Assembly (NCBI GenBank): GCA_039024435.1
Contig: JBCCQH010000014.1
Span: 22,920 to 86,919 of the forward strand
Length of the DNA: 64,000 nucleotides
Reading direction: 5' to 3'
Source of the DNA: JBCCQH01 sp039024435
GTDB lineage: Bacteria; Bacteroidota; Bacteroidia; J057; JADKCL01
Every line of letters begins with the position of its first letter. Within the stretch, counting starts at the first letter, position 1. Position numbers and translations under genes: made by a program. The notes under the pieces are model-generated. The model had not been told where the DNA came from. It did not search any database and saw nothing but the letters and a program-made list of their open reading frames with translations. Of the stretch, positions 19,001-26,347 are shown piece by piece.

Positions 19001-20749
19001 TATTCCTGGACCGGCAATGGCATCACCGCCAGCAGCGAAGACCTCAGCGGTTTGTTCCCCGGCGTGTACACCCTTTCCCTCACCGACGCCAATGGCTGCA
19101 CCGCCACCTTTAGCGACAGCGTCACGATTTTCAATGACCTGAGTGCGACCCTGGGTTGCTGCCAGGACACCTCGATCTGCGCGGGTGATTCCCTGGATTT
19201 GCGGGTTGACTTTACCGGTTCCGGTCCCTGGCTGTTGGTGTGGACCGACGGTAGTCAGACCAACCAGGATTTCGTGAATGTCAGTCCGTATTTTATCACG
19301 GTGAGCCCGGGTCAGACCACGACCTACTCCCTGGTGAGTTTGAGCCAGGATCTGACCGATTGTTCGGGTCCCGTGTGCGGCAGCGCCACCGTTGCGGTCA
19401 ACGATTGCGAAAACGAAAACTGCGATGACCTCTGCGTTAACACCGGCATTTTGAGCCAGTTTGATGTCGGAAATTGTCGTTCGGTCACGCTGGAACTGGC
19501 TTGCGATACCCTTTGCAACAGCAAGAATACGATTAAAAATGGGGGCGCTTGCTCGGGCACCCAAACCTTCAATTTCGATACCGATCCCAACGGCAATCCC
19601 ATTCCGGCGGGTACGGTTGCGGGCAACCAATGGGCGGCGCTCGGCATCACCATTTCGGTGATCAACAACAATCCCAACCATCCCCAGGCGGGTGTCATCT
19701 TTGACAGTGGCAACCCCACCGGTGGGGACGACGATCTCGGCACGCCGAATGCGGACTTTGGTGGTCCGGGCATCGGACCGGGAGGCGGTCAGGGCATGCC
19801 GGGCCAAAACGATACGCCCAAGGGCAATCTCCTGGTGATCGCCGAAAACAATGTCGACCTGAACAATGATGGTCTGATCGACGATCCGGACGATGAATCG
19901 GCCGGCGGAGAGATGCAGATCACGTTTGCCGGACCTTATTTCCTGGAATCGGTCACCATGGTGGACCTGGACAATGGCAATGGGCTCATCCGCGTCCATC
20001 AGTTCAACGGCGACTCGACCGACTTCAACATTCCCGGTCTCGGGGACAATGCCGTCACCGACGTAAACATTCGCCTGGACAGCGTACAGGCCTTCCGCGT
20101 GATTTTGCCGGGTTCGGGTGGCATTGCGGCCCTGGCCTACTGTCCGGTGGACAGCCAGCCAGCGTACGTGGACATTTCGATTCCCTGCGGCACGATTTCG
20201 AGTTTCAGCAACTCACTGGACCTGCCGATGCAACTCGTCTTTGCCGATCCGAATACTGGGATTACGGGCTTGCGGATCTTTGGTCTGCCGGGCTTGTGCC
20301 AGGACTCGACGGGACTGCCGAGCTTTACGGTAACCTACGAAGTGTGCGATGCGGTTTGTGCCGGTCCGTTCTGTGCCCCGCTGTTGGCCTACGTGCGCAA
20401 CGGATGCGTCCAGTACGAAAATGCGGTTCCGGGCAGTGTTCTGCCGCCAGCATCGTCCAGCAACAGCCGCCAGCCGATGGAGGCAGATGGCATGGTGGAG
20501 ATCTATCCGAATCCAGTTCTGGACCGCGCAAACATCCGCCTGACCTGCATCCACGATGCGGCGGTCACCCTGGAACTGTTTGACTTGACGGGAACCCGGC
20601 GGACCCGACTTTGGGAAGGCGATTTGCGGGGCGAAGTCCGCCGCACCGTCCAATTCCAAACCTCGGACCTCCCCGCTGGTGTCTACTTCCTCCGCATGAC
20701 CACTGACCAGGGTGGGGTATACACCCGGAAGTTCATGATTGCGAAATAA
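16085..20749 (+). CDS. Large T9SS-exported adhesin with SprB-like repeats
   Basis: I placed the start at MTYISTLIRL, giving a signal peptide ending near residue 38; an earlier ATG overlaps the previous gene but is followed by 40 non-signal residues. The protein is 1554 aa. Segments in order: a lamin-tail-like region (LEPGDIMFVGMNTD), a Calx-beta-like segment ending in an acidic DDDEDQD, further beta domains, five SprB-type repeats (about 620-1017), a Cys-rich region, and a type A T9SS sorting domain (about 1470-1554; IYPNPVLDRANI, LPAGVYFLRM). SprB in Flavobacterium is the mobile gliding adhesin, so a surface adhesive or motility role is likely. It is probably translated after the barrel gene just upstream. 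Confidence 0.88.
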   Translation: MTYISTLIRLQPLYLRSLALLATVFSIVSFAPLDVRAALEPGDIMFVGMNTDYTDEFSLLTTRNLSGNEVIYFTDAGWDSNQNTFRAGESHHPWTVPSQGIPAGTVIRLTYPGSLSSSGDQLLAYQGNQGNPTFIAAINNSGFGGWQATATSFASSALPPGLTDGFNAVAIPRAASIKYNCVRTDGFAAEILAEIGDPDNWLRHDQSPFELADCGFNLMAPGSVNLALRAEKYQDENGGNLTLTVYSSRQGNYSASIANVVGTATEGADFTLSVPVPVSFANTQKQIVNIPLIDDNLCEGFENINFLLINLNNVTASSSAVEVYIDDDEDQDFAYAQGFENSPADNWPYTVSPARYNSETQGNGDILYSASAVWEEIRDFNTVFNATQGQFFYGMSYLANSNWHVIDFAPVNVSGLDAGTFEFRYITFNLGSLDKIEYALAFDNGSQWSNYQALASNNQRWTQVRQSIPPGVEWVRFRFRTKEVNGIVCAGLDEVLITGSECAIPASVTTGTMLSLPCLNGSTAISVPFTSNGAFALGNIFTAEISDANGDFTNAISIGSLSLSGIAPSGTISATLPGTLTPGSGYRIRVNASNPATIGTDNGLNLTVNVLNIALFSPVFSGGSNISCPNANDGSIDLSVNQGSGGYTYTWSGPNGFLATSEDLTNLGPGTYTVTVSDALGCTVSDQITLTEPFFQANTASTDITCAGANDGTATVTANGSNLPIAISWSGPNGFSSNAAALTNLPAGTYTATITDQNGCSLALSATILEPSALSATINSPLQGCSTNVSCAGGNDGTIDLNVTGGTAPYNYAWTGPGSFSAATQDLNNLAAGTYSVQVTDQNGCQLTQSIFLTEPSPLTGQLSALTYNCGFNVSCFGAADGEVSLDSVGGGCPPYTYNWSNGATTATVSNLAVGTHAVTITDAAGCTLVESIDLAGPDALQITANITPATCLSASNGAIDITVTGGCPPYAYSWTGNGITASSEDLSGLFPGVYTLSLTDANGCTATFSDSVTIFNDLSATLGCCQDTSICAGDSLDLRVDFTGSGPWLLVWTDGSQTNQDFVNVSPYFITVSPGQTTTYSLVSLSQDLTDCSGPVCGSATVAVNDCENENCDDLCVNTGILSQFDVGNCRSVTLELACDTLCNSKNTIKNGGACSGTQTFNFDTDPNGNPIPAGTVAGNQWAALGITISVINNNPNHPQAGVIFDSGNPTGGDDDLGTPNADFGGPGIGPGGGQGMPGQNDTPKGNLLVIAENNVDLNNDGLIDDPDDESAGGEMQITFAGPYFLESVTMVDLDNGNGLIRVHQFNGDSTDFNIPGLGDNAVTDVNIRLDSVQAFRVILPGSGGIAALAYCPVDSQPAYVDISIPCGTISSFSNSLDLPMQLVFADPNTGITGLRIFGLPGLCQDSTGLPSFTVTYEVCDAVCAGPFCAPLLAYVRNGCVQYENAVPGSVLPPASSSNSRQPMEADGMVEIYPNPVLDRANIRLTCIHDAAVTLELFDLTGTRRTRLWEGDLRGEVRRTVQFQTSDLPAGVYFLRMTTDQGGVYTRKFMIAK
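17944..19134 (+). repeat. Five tandem SprB-like repeats inside the adhesin
   Basis: Each unit is about 75-80 residues. It starts near a Cys followed by AND/GND-G-T/S (CPNANDGSID, CAGANDGTAT, CAGGNDGTID, CFGAADGEVS, CLSASNGAID), then Y-x-W-S/T-G or N, and closes with G-T/V-Y-T-V-x-V-T/S-D-x-x-G-C. The units are diverged at the DNA level and do not suggest recent duplication. Confidence 0.85.
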
Positions 20750-20766
20750 ATTTTTGAGAGATTTCT

Positions 20767-20839
20767 GATGGGTCGATTTCCGATTTCTGATGGTTCGCCG
20801 CGTTGCGCGGCCCAATCGAAAATCGGGAATCGACCCATC
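20767..20839. repeat. Dispersed palindromic element, copy A
   Basis: A long imperfect inverted repeat has outer arms GATGGGTCGA (20767-20776) and TCGACCCATC (20830-20839). The inner arms contain TTTCCGATTT, and the GC-rich tip is CCGCGTTGCGCGG. The same TTTCCGATTTC-type arms recur at 21074, 44795, 45030, 45180 and 63514. It may also serve as terminator for the adhesin gene that ends at 20749. Confidence 0.6.
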
Positions 20840-20927
20840 TTATTGTTTGATTTTCGGACTTCAGGGCGGAGATTTCCCGCGCTTATGGGTGGGGGTAAAT
20901 GTTTGTCGACGGGGTTTGAAATGCTTG

Positions 20928-20979
20928 GTCCTTCTGATCGTAGCGGCAGACCATGGTCTGCCGCTACGATCAGAAGGAC
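20928..20979. repeat. Perfect 52-bp palindrome
   Basis: The 26-bp arms are exactly complementary with no spacer and are centred on CCATGG at 20951-20956. The core is GATCGTAGC-GGCAGACC/GGTCTGCC-GCTACGATC. It sits in the gap between two convergent genes. The GATCGTAGC flank recurs near 44950 around a different palindromic core. Confidence 0.8.
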
Positions 20980-21073
20980 TGTTTCATAACTCTTTCATCT
21001 TCAGAGAAAAATATTCGAATATTTAGGTGAGACCAACCCTCACCGACCCTGCCCGGGCCATCGCCGGACACTC

Positions 21074-21116
21074 GATTTTCGGATGGTTCGCCGCGCCAGG
21101 CGGCCCATCGGAAATC
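21074..21116. repeat. Dispersed palindromic element, copy B
   Basis: Arms GATTTTCGGATGG (21074-21086) and CCATCGGAAATC (21105-21116) surround a GC-rich tip (CGCCGCGCCAGGCGG). It matches copy A in arm sequence and tip style. It lies 29 bases from the end of the convergent phosphatase gene and may help terminate it. Confidence 0.6.
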
Positions 21117-21144
21117 AGAAATCCCCCCACCTGCAATCCCTTCA

Positions 21145-23769
21145 TCATTCTTTTAAGAACCTTTTGCGGAGGATGCCGTCGGCGCTTTTCAGTTCGATGA
21201 AGTAGAGACCGGGTTTGAGGCGGCTGATGTCGAGGGAAAGCTCCAAAATTGCGGGGAAGTGGTCGCGGACAAACACGCGGCGGCCCTGTAAGTCCCAGAT
21301 TTCGACCGTTTGGAGACCGGTCGTGGCAAAGTTGCTCAACTTGAGGAAATTCTTTGCGGGGATGGGGTAGATGCGGATGCTGCTGAGGGTATTGCCGAGG
21401 GTGATCATTTGCACTTGGGAATATTCCACTTCGCCCTCACTGCCGATGATGGACAGGCGGTAGTAGCGGTCTCCTGGCTGCACGATGTCGTAGTCGGAGA
21501 AGGCGTAAAAGGCTTCTCGCATGGATTCACGGCCCGCGACCTCACCGATGGTTTGGAAGTCGAGACCGTTGAAGCTGCGCTGAACCAGGAAGCGCGCATC
21601 CGCCGGGGTGTGGTAGGCCGACCAGGAAAGCTTGATCTCACTGCGGTTGTAGTGGGCGCGGAAATTGACCGTGGTGGGGACGGACAGCAAGCCTCCGGGA
21701 AGGGTGTATACGATCACCAGCACCGGAGCGGCTCCGGCGCTGCCGTCGTAAGATTCGGCGATCCGCTCCCCGGTACCTTCTACGATCAAGGAGAGCGAGT
21801 TGCCGGCAGTCCAGCCCGGCCGATTCACAATTTCCTCGATGATGCTGGCTAAACCGGTGAACTGCTGATCGGCTCCGGACAAGCCGGTCGTGTTCCAGGC
21901 CGGAACATTGTTCCATTGGGCCGAGGCCGTCGTGCGCGGGCGGTTCGCGATGTCTCCGCTACTTCCACCGAAGGTCGCCGCGTCGTCCACCGATTCGCCC
22001 CAAACAGTCAGATCCGTCGCCCCGGAGCTGGTTTCGTCCACGGTAAACTGCAAGTAAGCGTCCGATACCGTCGATCCCTGGGGGACCGGTACGCCGTTGA
22101 AGCGCATCCCGATTTGCTGATCGCCATTGTCCCACACCAGTTCCAGGTCCGAGCTGGTGAGGGACATGCTGCCGTTGGCGCGTTCTTCAGCGTCGTCGCT
22201 GGAAGCATTCACCTGCAACAATGTCGTCAGTTCGCCCACATCGATATTGACGGTGGCGGAAGTGGCGCTCTGGCTGTCGTTGTCCCGGGCGACGGCGGTA
22301 AGGGCGTAGCTGCCATTGCTGGGGATGTTCCAGGCGAGGCCGTAGGGGGAGGCGGAGTCTACCCCAAGGGAAACGCCGTTGGCGAAGAACTCCACGTAGG
22401 ACACGAAGCCGGGCGCATTGTCGAGGGCAGTTGCGGTGAGGTTGACCGATTGGGGAGCGGGATAGTAGGCGCCGTCCAGCGGAAAGTCGAGGCTGACCGC
22501 CGGGGGATCACAGGCGTAGTTTTCGAGGGTAACCACCTCGCCATTGGAGGGGTTCCAGAGGTCGATGTTGGGGGGGAAGGTAAAGATATTGGCGTCGGTG
22601 AGGCTGCCCACGATGGCTTCATTGGTGGTGCGGACGGTGCGCAACTGCACCTCGCATTGATTGACCCAAATCCACTTGAAAGCATTGAAGCTGCCGCTGT
22701 TGCGGGTCCAAAGCTTGTCGTCATCGTTGCCGCGCAAGGGGGCCCAGGTGCCTTCGCCGACGTAGGTGATCCCCAAGCTGTCGTCGCGGTAGAAGCCTTC
22801 GTCGTAGTCGAGCCCGGAAGTACCTTTGCGTATGGGAAAAGTGCGCTTGACCACGTGGGCGTCACATTCCACCACCAGGCGCACCCCGTGGTCCTCGAAT
22901 TCGGGAATCCAGTCGTTGTAGACGCCGGTCTGATTGGACTTGCCGGACTCGTGGGGCCGGCAGGGACGGTGGTACTGGGCAAACATCCAGGAGACCGTGC
23001 CTTCGTTGGCCGCCAGGTCATTGGCCAGCCAGGTGGCTTGGTTGCCCGACTGCGAGATTTCGGTGTTCAAGGTGTACGTCCGCAGCAAGTCACCCCCAAA
23101 GTTGAGCGCATAGTAGACGTCGGAACTGGGGACATCAAACAGGCGGTAGACATCGTTGTTGCTGAGTTCGTGGTTGCCGCGCGTCGCAACAATCGGTGTC
23201 ATCCGACCATCCGCCGCAATGGTTTCCTGCCAATCTTCCATCCAGTCGTCCCACTCGAAAAGCGTGTTGAGGTTCGTGTAGTCGCCCCCAAACAGTACAA
23301 AATGCGGACGGAGTTTTGCGACCATGCGGTTACAGCGCTGGCGGGCGGCCGGATTGGAGCGGGAGTCTCCTCCGGCAATGATGGACAACTGCATCGTGGG
23401 ATCATTCGGAATCGTGCGGAACCAGAAGCGGTCGCTGTTGCCCTGGGAATCGCGGATCAGGAAGTAGTACTTCGTGTTCGGATTCAGCCCGGTGAGGCGG
23501 GCAAAATGGTTGTCCATGCCCTTGTGGTTCACGGTGCGGTCCGGATTGTGGGTCCACGCGTAGAGGGTGTGGTTTGTACCGTGGTCCACGGTATCGTAGA
23601 GCACCACGGGGCTGTTCCCCGATTCCTGGTCCCAGCCGATGACAACCGTCGTAGAGGGATCATCGCGGTAGCTGAGGCGGTATTTTCCGGTGGTGGCCGA
23701 GAGGGGAAAGAAACTGCCCAATCCCAGGCAAAGCAGTAGGAGGTAGGCGAGGTGCGCGAATGATTTCAT
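21145..23769 (-). CDS. Secreted purple-acid-phosphatase-like metallophosphoesterase with T9SS sorting domain
   Basis: The 874-aa protein starts at MKSFAHLAYLLLLCLGLG, the signal peptide; a farther upstream start was rejected. An N-terminal fibronectin-like PAP domain (STTVVIGWDQ, ARLTGLNPNTKYYF) precedes the metallophosphoesterase core. Core motifs are GGDSRSN, FGGDYTN, TRGNHEL and YHRPC, then an ECDAHVV segment. Next come a Big-type/CBM-like beta domain (VSLDFPLDGAYY), a large jelly-roll-like region (LQVNASSDDAEE) and a type A T9SS domain (IYPIPAKNFLKLS, LKPGLYFIEL). It probably cleaves extracellular phosphoesters at the cell surface. It is the second exported phosphatase in this window. Confidence 0.88.
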   Translation of the reverse strand: MKSFAHLAYLLLLCLGLGSFFPLSATTGKYRLSYRDDPSTTVVIGWDQESGNSPVVLYDTVDHGTNHTLYAWTHNPDRTVNHKGMDNHFARLTGLNPNTKYYFLIRDSQGNSDRFWFRTIPNDPTMQLSIIAGGDSRSNPAARQRCNRMVAKLRPHFVLFGGDYTNLNTLFEWDDWMEDWQETIAADGRMTPIVATRGNHELSNNDVYRLFDVPSSDVYYALNFGGDLLRTYTLNTEISQSGNQATWLANDLAANEGTVSWMFAQYHRPCRPHESGKSNQTGVYNDWIPEFEDHGVRLVVECDAHVVKRTFPIRKGTSGLDYDEGFYRDDSLGITYVGEGTWAPLRGNDDDKLWTRNSGSFNAFKWIWVNQCEVQLRTVRTTNEAIVGSLTDANIFTFPPNIDLWNPSNGEVVTLENYACDPPAVSLDFPLDGAYYPAPQSVNLTATALDNAPGFVSYVEFFANGVSLGVDSASPYGLAWNIPSNGSYALTAVARDNDSQSATSATVNIDVGELTTLLQVNASSDDAEERANGSMSLTSSDLELVWDNGDQQIGMRFNGVPVPQGSTVSDAYLQFTVDETSSGATDLTVWGESVDDAATFGGSSGDIANRPRTTASAQWNNVPAWNTTGLSGADQQFTGLASIIEEIVNRPGWTAGNSLSLIVEGTGERIAESYDGSAGAAPVLVIVYTLPGGLLSVPTTVNFRAHYNRSEIKLSWSAYHTPADARFLVQRSFNGLDFQTIGEVAGRESMREAFYAFSDYDIVQPGDRYYRLSIIGSEGEVEYSQVQMITLGNTLSSIRIYPIPAKNFLKLSNFATTGLQTVEIWDLQGRRVFVRDHFPAILELSLDISRLKPGLYFIELKSADGILRKRFLKE

Positions 23770-24003
23770 GGCGGCGATGCTGAATGAGGACGATGGAACC
23801 TTGGGCAAAAGTCGGTTTCCCGGAAACACGACCAACAGATTGCGCAAAAATTGTCAATAATTTAAATTTATTTGCGTTACTGTCCCCAAAAATTCAAGCG
23901 GCGGCCGCAATTTGTTGCCCAAATCTTCGGGCCGTGCGGAAGTTTGCCGAGTAACTTTGCCCAGGTGTCTACGCTGACCGCTGCATATCGTTCCGTTGAT
24001 CCG

Positions 24004-24870
24004 ATGCAGAACCGCATCGTGTTGCTGCTGAAGTGGGCTTGCGTGCTGATGTTTCTCGCGCGCGGCTACCAGCACTTGGTGTGGGATGCGCCATTTCGGG
24101 CGATTCTTTGGGATCCGGGCTACATGCAGGGCTGGGTGGAACGCTTTGCGAATATGACCTGGGACGAGTACACGACCGATCTGCAGGTGGACCAGCGCAT
24201 CAAAGGGCTCATCCGTGGCTTTGGGGTGTTCTACGTCCTGTGTGGTGTGGGGGCGGCTTTTTTCGGTCCGCGGCGGCGGTGGTTGCGCTGGCTGTTGTAT
24301 GCGGGTTCCGCAGGGCTGTTGCTATTGGCTTTTATGTACTGCAAAGAGAAATTCTACCACACGGGGCAGTTCTTCGAGTACGCTCTGCAGTGGTCGTTTC
24401 CCCTGTTTTGGGTCTGGTTTGGCCTTGGCCGGGCCAATGGTCGGGCGGTGCGCAATCTGTTGCGGGTCGCCATCGCCTTGACGTTTGCTGGGCACGGGAT
24501 GTACGCCCTGGGCATTTATCCGGTGCCCGGGCAATTTGTGGACATGACCATTCGGAGCCTTGGACTGACGGAACCGCAAGCTTTGATCTACTTGCAGGTA
24601 GCGGGCTACTTGGATTTTGCGGTTGCGGTGGGGATTTTTCTCCCGGTGGTAGACCGCTACTTGCTGATTTACGCGGCGATCTGGGGAGGTTTGACGGCAG
24701 CGGCCCGGATTGTGGCCCACTTTGAAATGGACTTTCCGGGGGAAACTCTGGCTGCCTGGAGCCACGAGACGGTATACCGCATTCCCCACGCAGTCGGTCC
24801 CCTGTTGCTGTTGTGGCTCTTGCCTAAGCGGTCGGTCGCGGTTGGGTCAGAGCCCGAACTGAAAACCTAA
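24004..24870 (+). CDS. Polytopic membrane protein, family not recognised
   Basis: The 288-aa protein starts at MQNRIVLLLKWACVLMF. Seven or eight hydrophobic segments are visible, including FGVFYVLCGVGAAFF, WLLYAGSAGLLLLAFMY, LQWSFPLFWVWFGL and VAGYLDFAVAVGIFLPV. The distribution of a conserved His-Gly (FAGHGMYALG) and acidic loops recalls DoxX-like quinone-associated membrane proteins, but I cannot assign it. A -7-like box TAACTTTG lies at 23952-23959. Its 3' end overlaps the convergent barrel gene by 24 bases. Confidence 0.75.
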   Translation: MQNRIVLLLKWACVLMFLARGYQHLVWDAPFRAILWDPGYMQGWVERFANMTWDEYTTDLQVDQRIKGLIRGFGVFYVLCGVGAAFFGPRRRWLRWLLYAGSAGLLLLAFMYCKEKFYHTGQFFEYALQWSFPLFWVWFGLGRANGRAVRNLLRVAIALTFAGHGMYALGIYPVPGQFVDMTIRSLGLTEPQALIYLQVAGYLDFAVAVGIFLPVVDRYLLIYAAIWGGLTAAARIVAHFEMDFPGETLAAWSHETVYRIPHAVGPLLLLWLLPKRSVAVGSEPELKT

Positions 24871-25485
24871 TTTGAGTCCCGCGTAGTACGTGCCGTTCAG
24901 ATTGCTGTAGTCCTGATCGGCCAGGCCGATGGGGTCCACCTTGCCGATCAATCCCCAGAGGATGTTGAAGGCGTCCTTCACCGTGATGGTGTTTTCAAAG
25001 CCGATCCGCCCAAGGAGTTGGTGGTAGATCATTTCGTCATCGGTTTGGGCGGGATCATTGGTTTCGCGGACATTGGCGAGTTGGAGGCCCGCGCCCAGGA
25101 TGAAGTGGGTCTCATTGTTTTTGGTGTGGCCGATGCGGATGCGCATGTCCAGCGGGATTTCCAGCAGGAACGTACGGTAGGTCAGGGCCAGGCTAGAGAC
25201 GATGTCAACCGGGGGAATGGTGCGGCTGATCCAATCCATCTCCGCGCCGGACATCAGTTGGAACTGGGGCGAAAAGATGGCACCGATTTGCACACCGGCG
25301 GTCACGCCCGCCTGAATTTCGTCCTGGCCGGAAAAGTAGTTTCCGTTGACGGTGCCGTAGAGGTTTAGGAGGATGACGGCGGGATCGCCCGTGCCCATAA
25401 CGGAGGGACATTGGGCGGAAGAAAAGTCAGGCAGGAAAAACAGGCTAAATAGCAGCAGAAGGGGGAAGCGGCGGATTACTTTCAT
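24847..25485 (-). CDS. Outer-membrane beta-barrel (porin-like) protein
   Basis: The 212-aa protein has a signal peptide (MKVIRRFPLLLLFSLFFLPDFSSAQ). The body contains alternating strands (GVTAGVQIGAIFSP, LEIPLDMRIRIGHTK, FILGAGLQLANVRE) and ends in a C-terminal amphipathic strand, YYAGLKLGFQFGL, with terminal aromatic spacing typical of barrels. It fits the small Bacteroidota OmpW/PorT-like barrel group. The specific role is unknown. It overlaps the convergent membrane-protein gene at the 3' end. Confidence 0.75.
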   Translation of the reverse strand: MKVIRRFPLLLLFSLFFLPDFSSAQCPSVMGTGDPAVILLNLYGTVNGNYFSGQDEIQAGVTAGVQIGAIFSPQFQLMSGAEMDWISRTIPPVDIVSSLALTYRTFLLEIPLDMRIRIGHTKNNETHFILGAGLQLANVRETNDPAQTDDEMIYHQLLGRIGFENTITVKDAFNILWGLIGKVDPIGLADQDYSNLNGTYYAGLKLGFQFGL

Positions 25486-26053
25486 GTTGCTATTTTACGG
25501 AATTTTGCGCGAATGCGGAGGAGCGATCTGCCCGCAGTGGTTCATTGTCCCCGAATCCCAATACCGATCCCCTTCCCAATACAACCAAGGGTGAAAATGA
25601 TAACTAGGTAGGTTTGTTGGTAAGTAGAGTCTGCCGCCTTGATCAAATGGTGCTGGTCGGGGAAAAATCTCATCTCATCGGTAGAGACCAACACAAAAAG
25701 GACTTGCCGAAAGATGAATGGGATTCACCGGCAATTCCGCAGAATCGGGAATGGGTACGGTAGTTCCAATGCGCACAATTTTCTGAATAGAAAAGAGGGT
25801 GTTTGTCATATTGTTCGCCTTGAGGGATCGGGTAAGACAGTTTCAGGAGAAAATATACGCCGATCTTAATTGGCGAAGCGAACGTCCTCCTCGAAAAACG
25901 ACTTTCGTTCCGGGAATTTTTCGCCGGGAACATGGCTGTATTTGGTTGTAAACCAACTGTTTAATGTCAATAAGAGGACGGAAAAAAGTAACTTTTGTTC
26001 CCGTGAAATTCGTCGGTGATTGGTATATTGAAGACCAACGAAAACTTATAATT
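25486..26053. other. Intergenic region with no confident gene
   Basis: This is 568 bases between divergent genes, and the half nearer 26 kb is distinctly AT-rich. A short palindrome, TTGGTT/AACCAA, lies at 25942-25956. Short open frames on both strands have no start context or protein-like composition. The -33/-7 pairs I looked at before 26054 had wrong spacing. Confidence 0.5.
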
Positions 26054-26347
26054 ATGTACAAAATTTTAACCATTGCAGCCTTACTTGGCTTTTTCGGAAC
26101 CCCGACTTTTGCTACCTCGAATCCGGTCCCAGTGACCGTGCTCAACCTGGACATTCCGCAAGCGACATTGCACCGTTTGTTTGGGCAAGCAGCGGAGCTT
26201 TGGGACACGACCGCGGATATCCTCGATCAGGATTATCAGGATGGAAGACTATTGGTGAAACCCCTCGGCGGTGACCAGTACGAACTGACCTGGACCACCC
26301 CGGGAGGGATTGCCATCATTTCGGTACTGGAAGACGCCGGTGCTTGA
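26054..26347 (+). CDS. Small secreted hypothetical protein
   Basis: The 97-aa product starts at MYKILTIAALLGFFGTPTFATS, a convincing signal peptide. The ~75 mature residues are acidic and hydrophobic (LFGQAAELWDTTADILDQDY), with no Cys and no domain I recognise. The gene ends exactly next to the stop codon of the convergent alpha-solenoid gene, with no intergenic base. The start upstream in the same frame would give a basic leader and was rejected. Confidence 0.6.
   Translation: MYKILTIAALLGFFGTPTFATSNPVPVTVLNLDIPQATLHRLFGQAAELWDTTADILDQDYQDGRLLVKPLGGDQYELTWTTPGGIAIISVLEDAGA

Noticed and set aside
17944..19134. CRISPR array
   Set aside because: The repeats are in-frame protein repeats of ~75-80 residues with no short identical spacer-separated units; no cas gene is present.
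17954..19999. Open frame of 681 codons on the minus strand inside the SprB-like adhesin
   Set aside because: It is antisense to a clear gene and made of Arg/Gly/Val-rich sequence with no domain; GC-rich repeats commonly give such frames.
21916..23739. Long plus-strand frame opposite the PAP-like phosphatase
   Set aside because: It mirrors the codon pattern of the real gene and has no signal peptide or recognisable motif.
25639..25933. Short frames in the gap before the small secreted protein
   Set aside because: Both strands open by chance in AT-rich DNA, no signal peptide, no motif.
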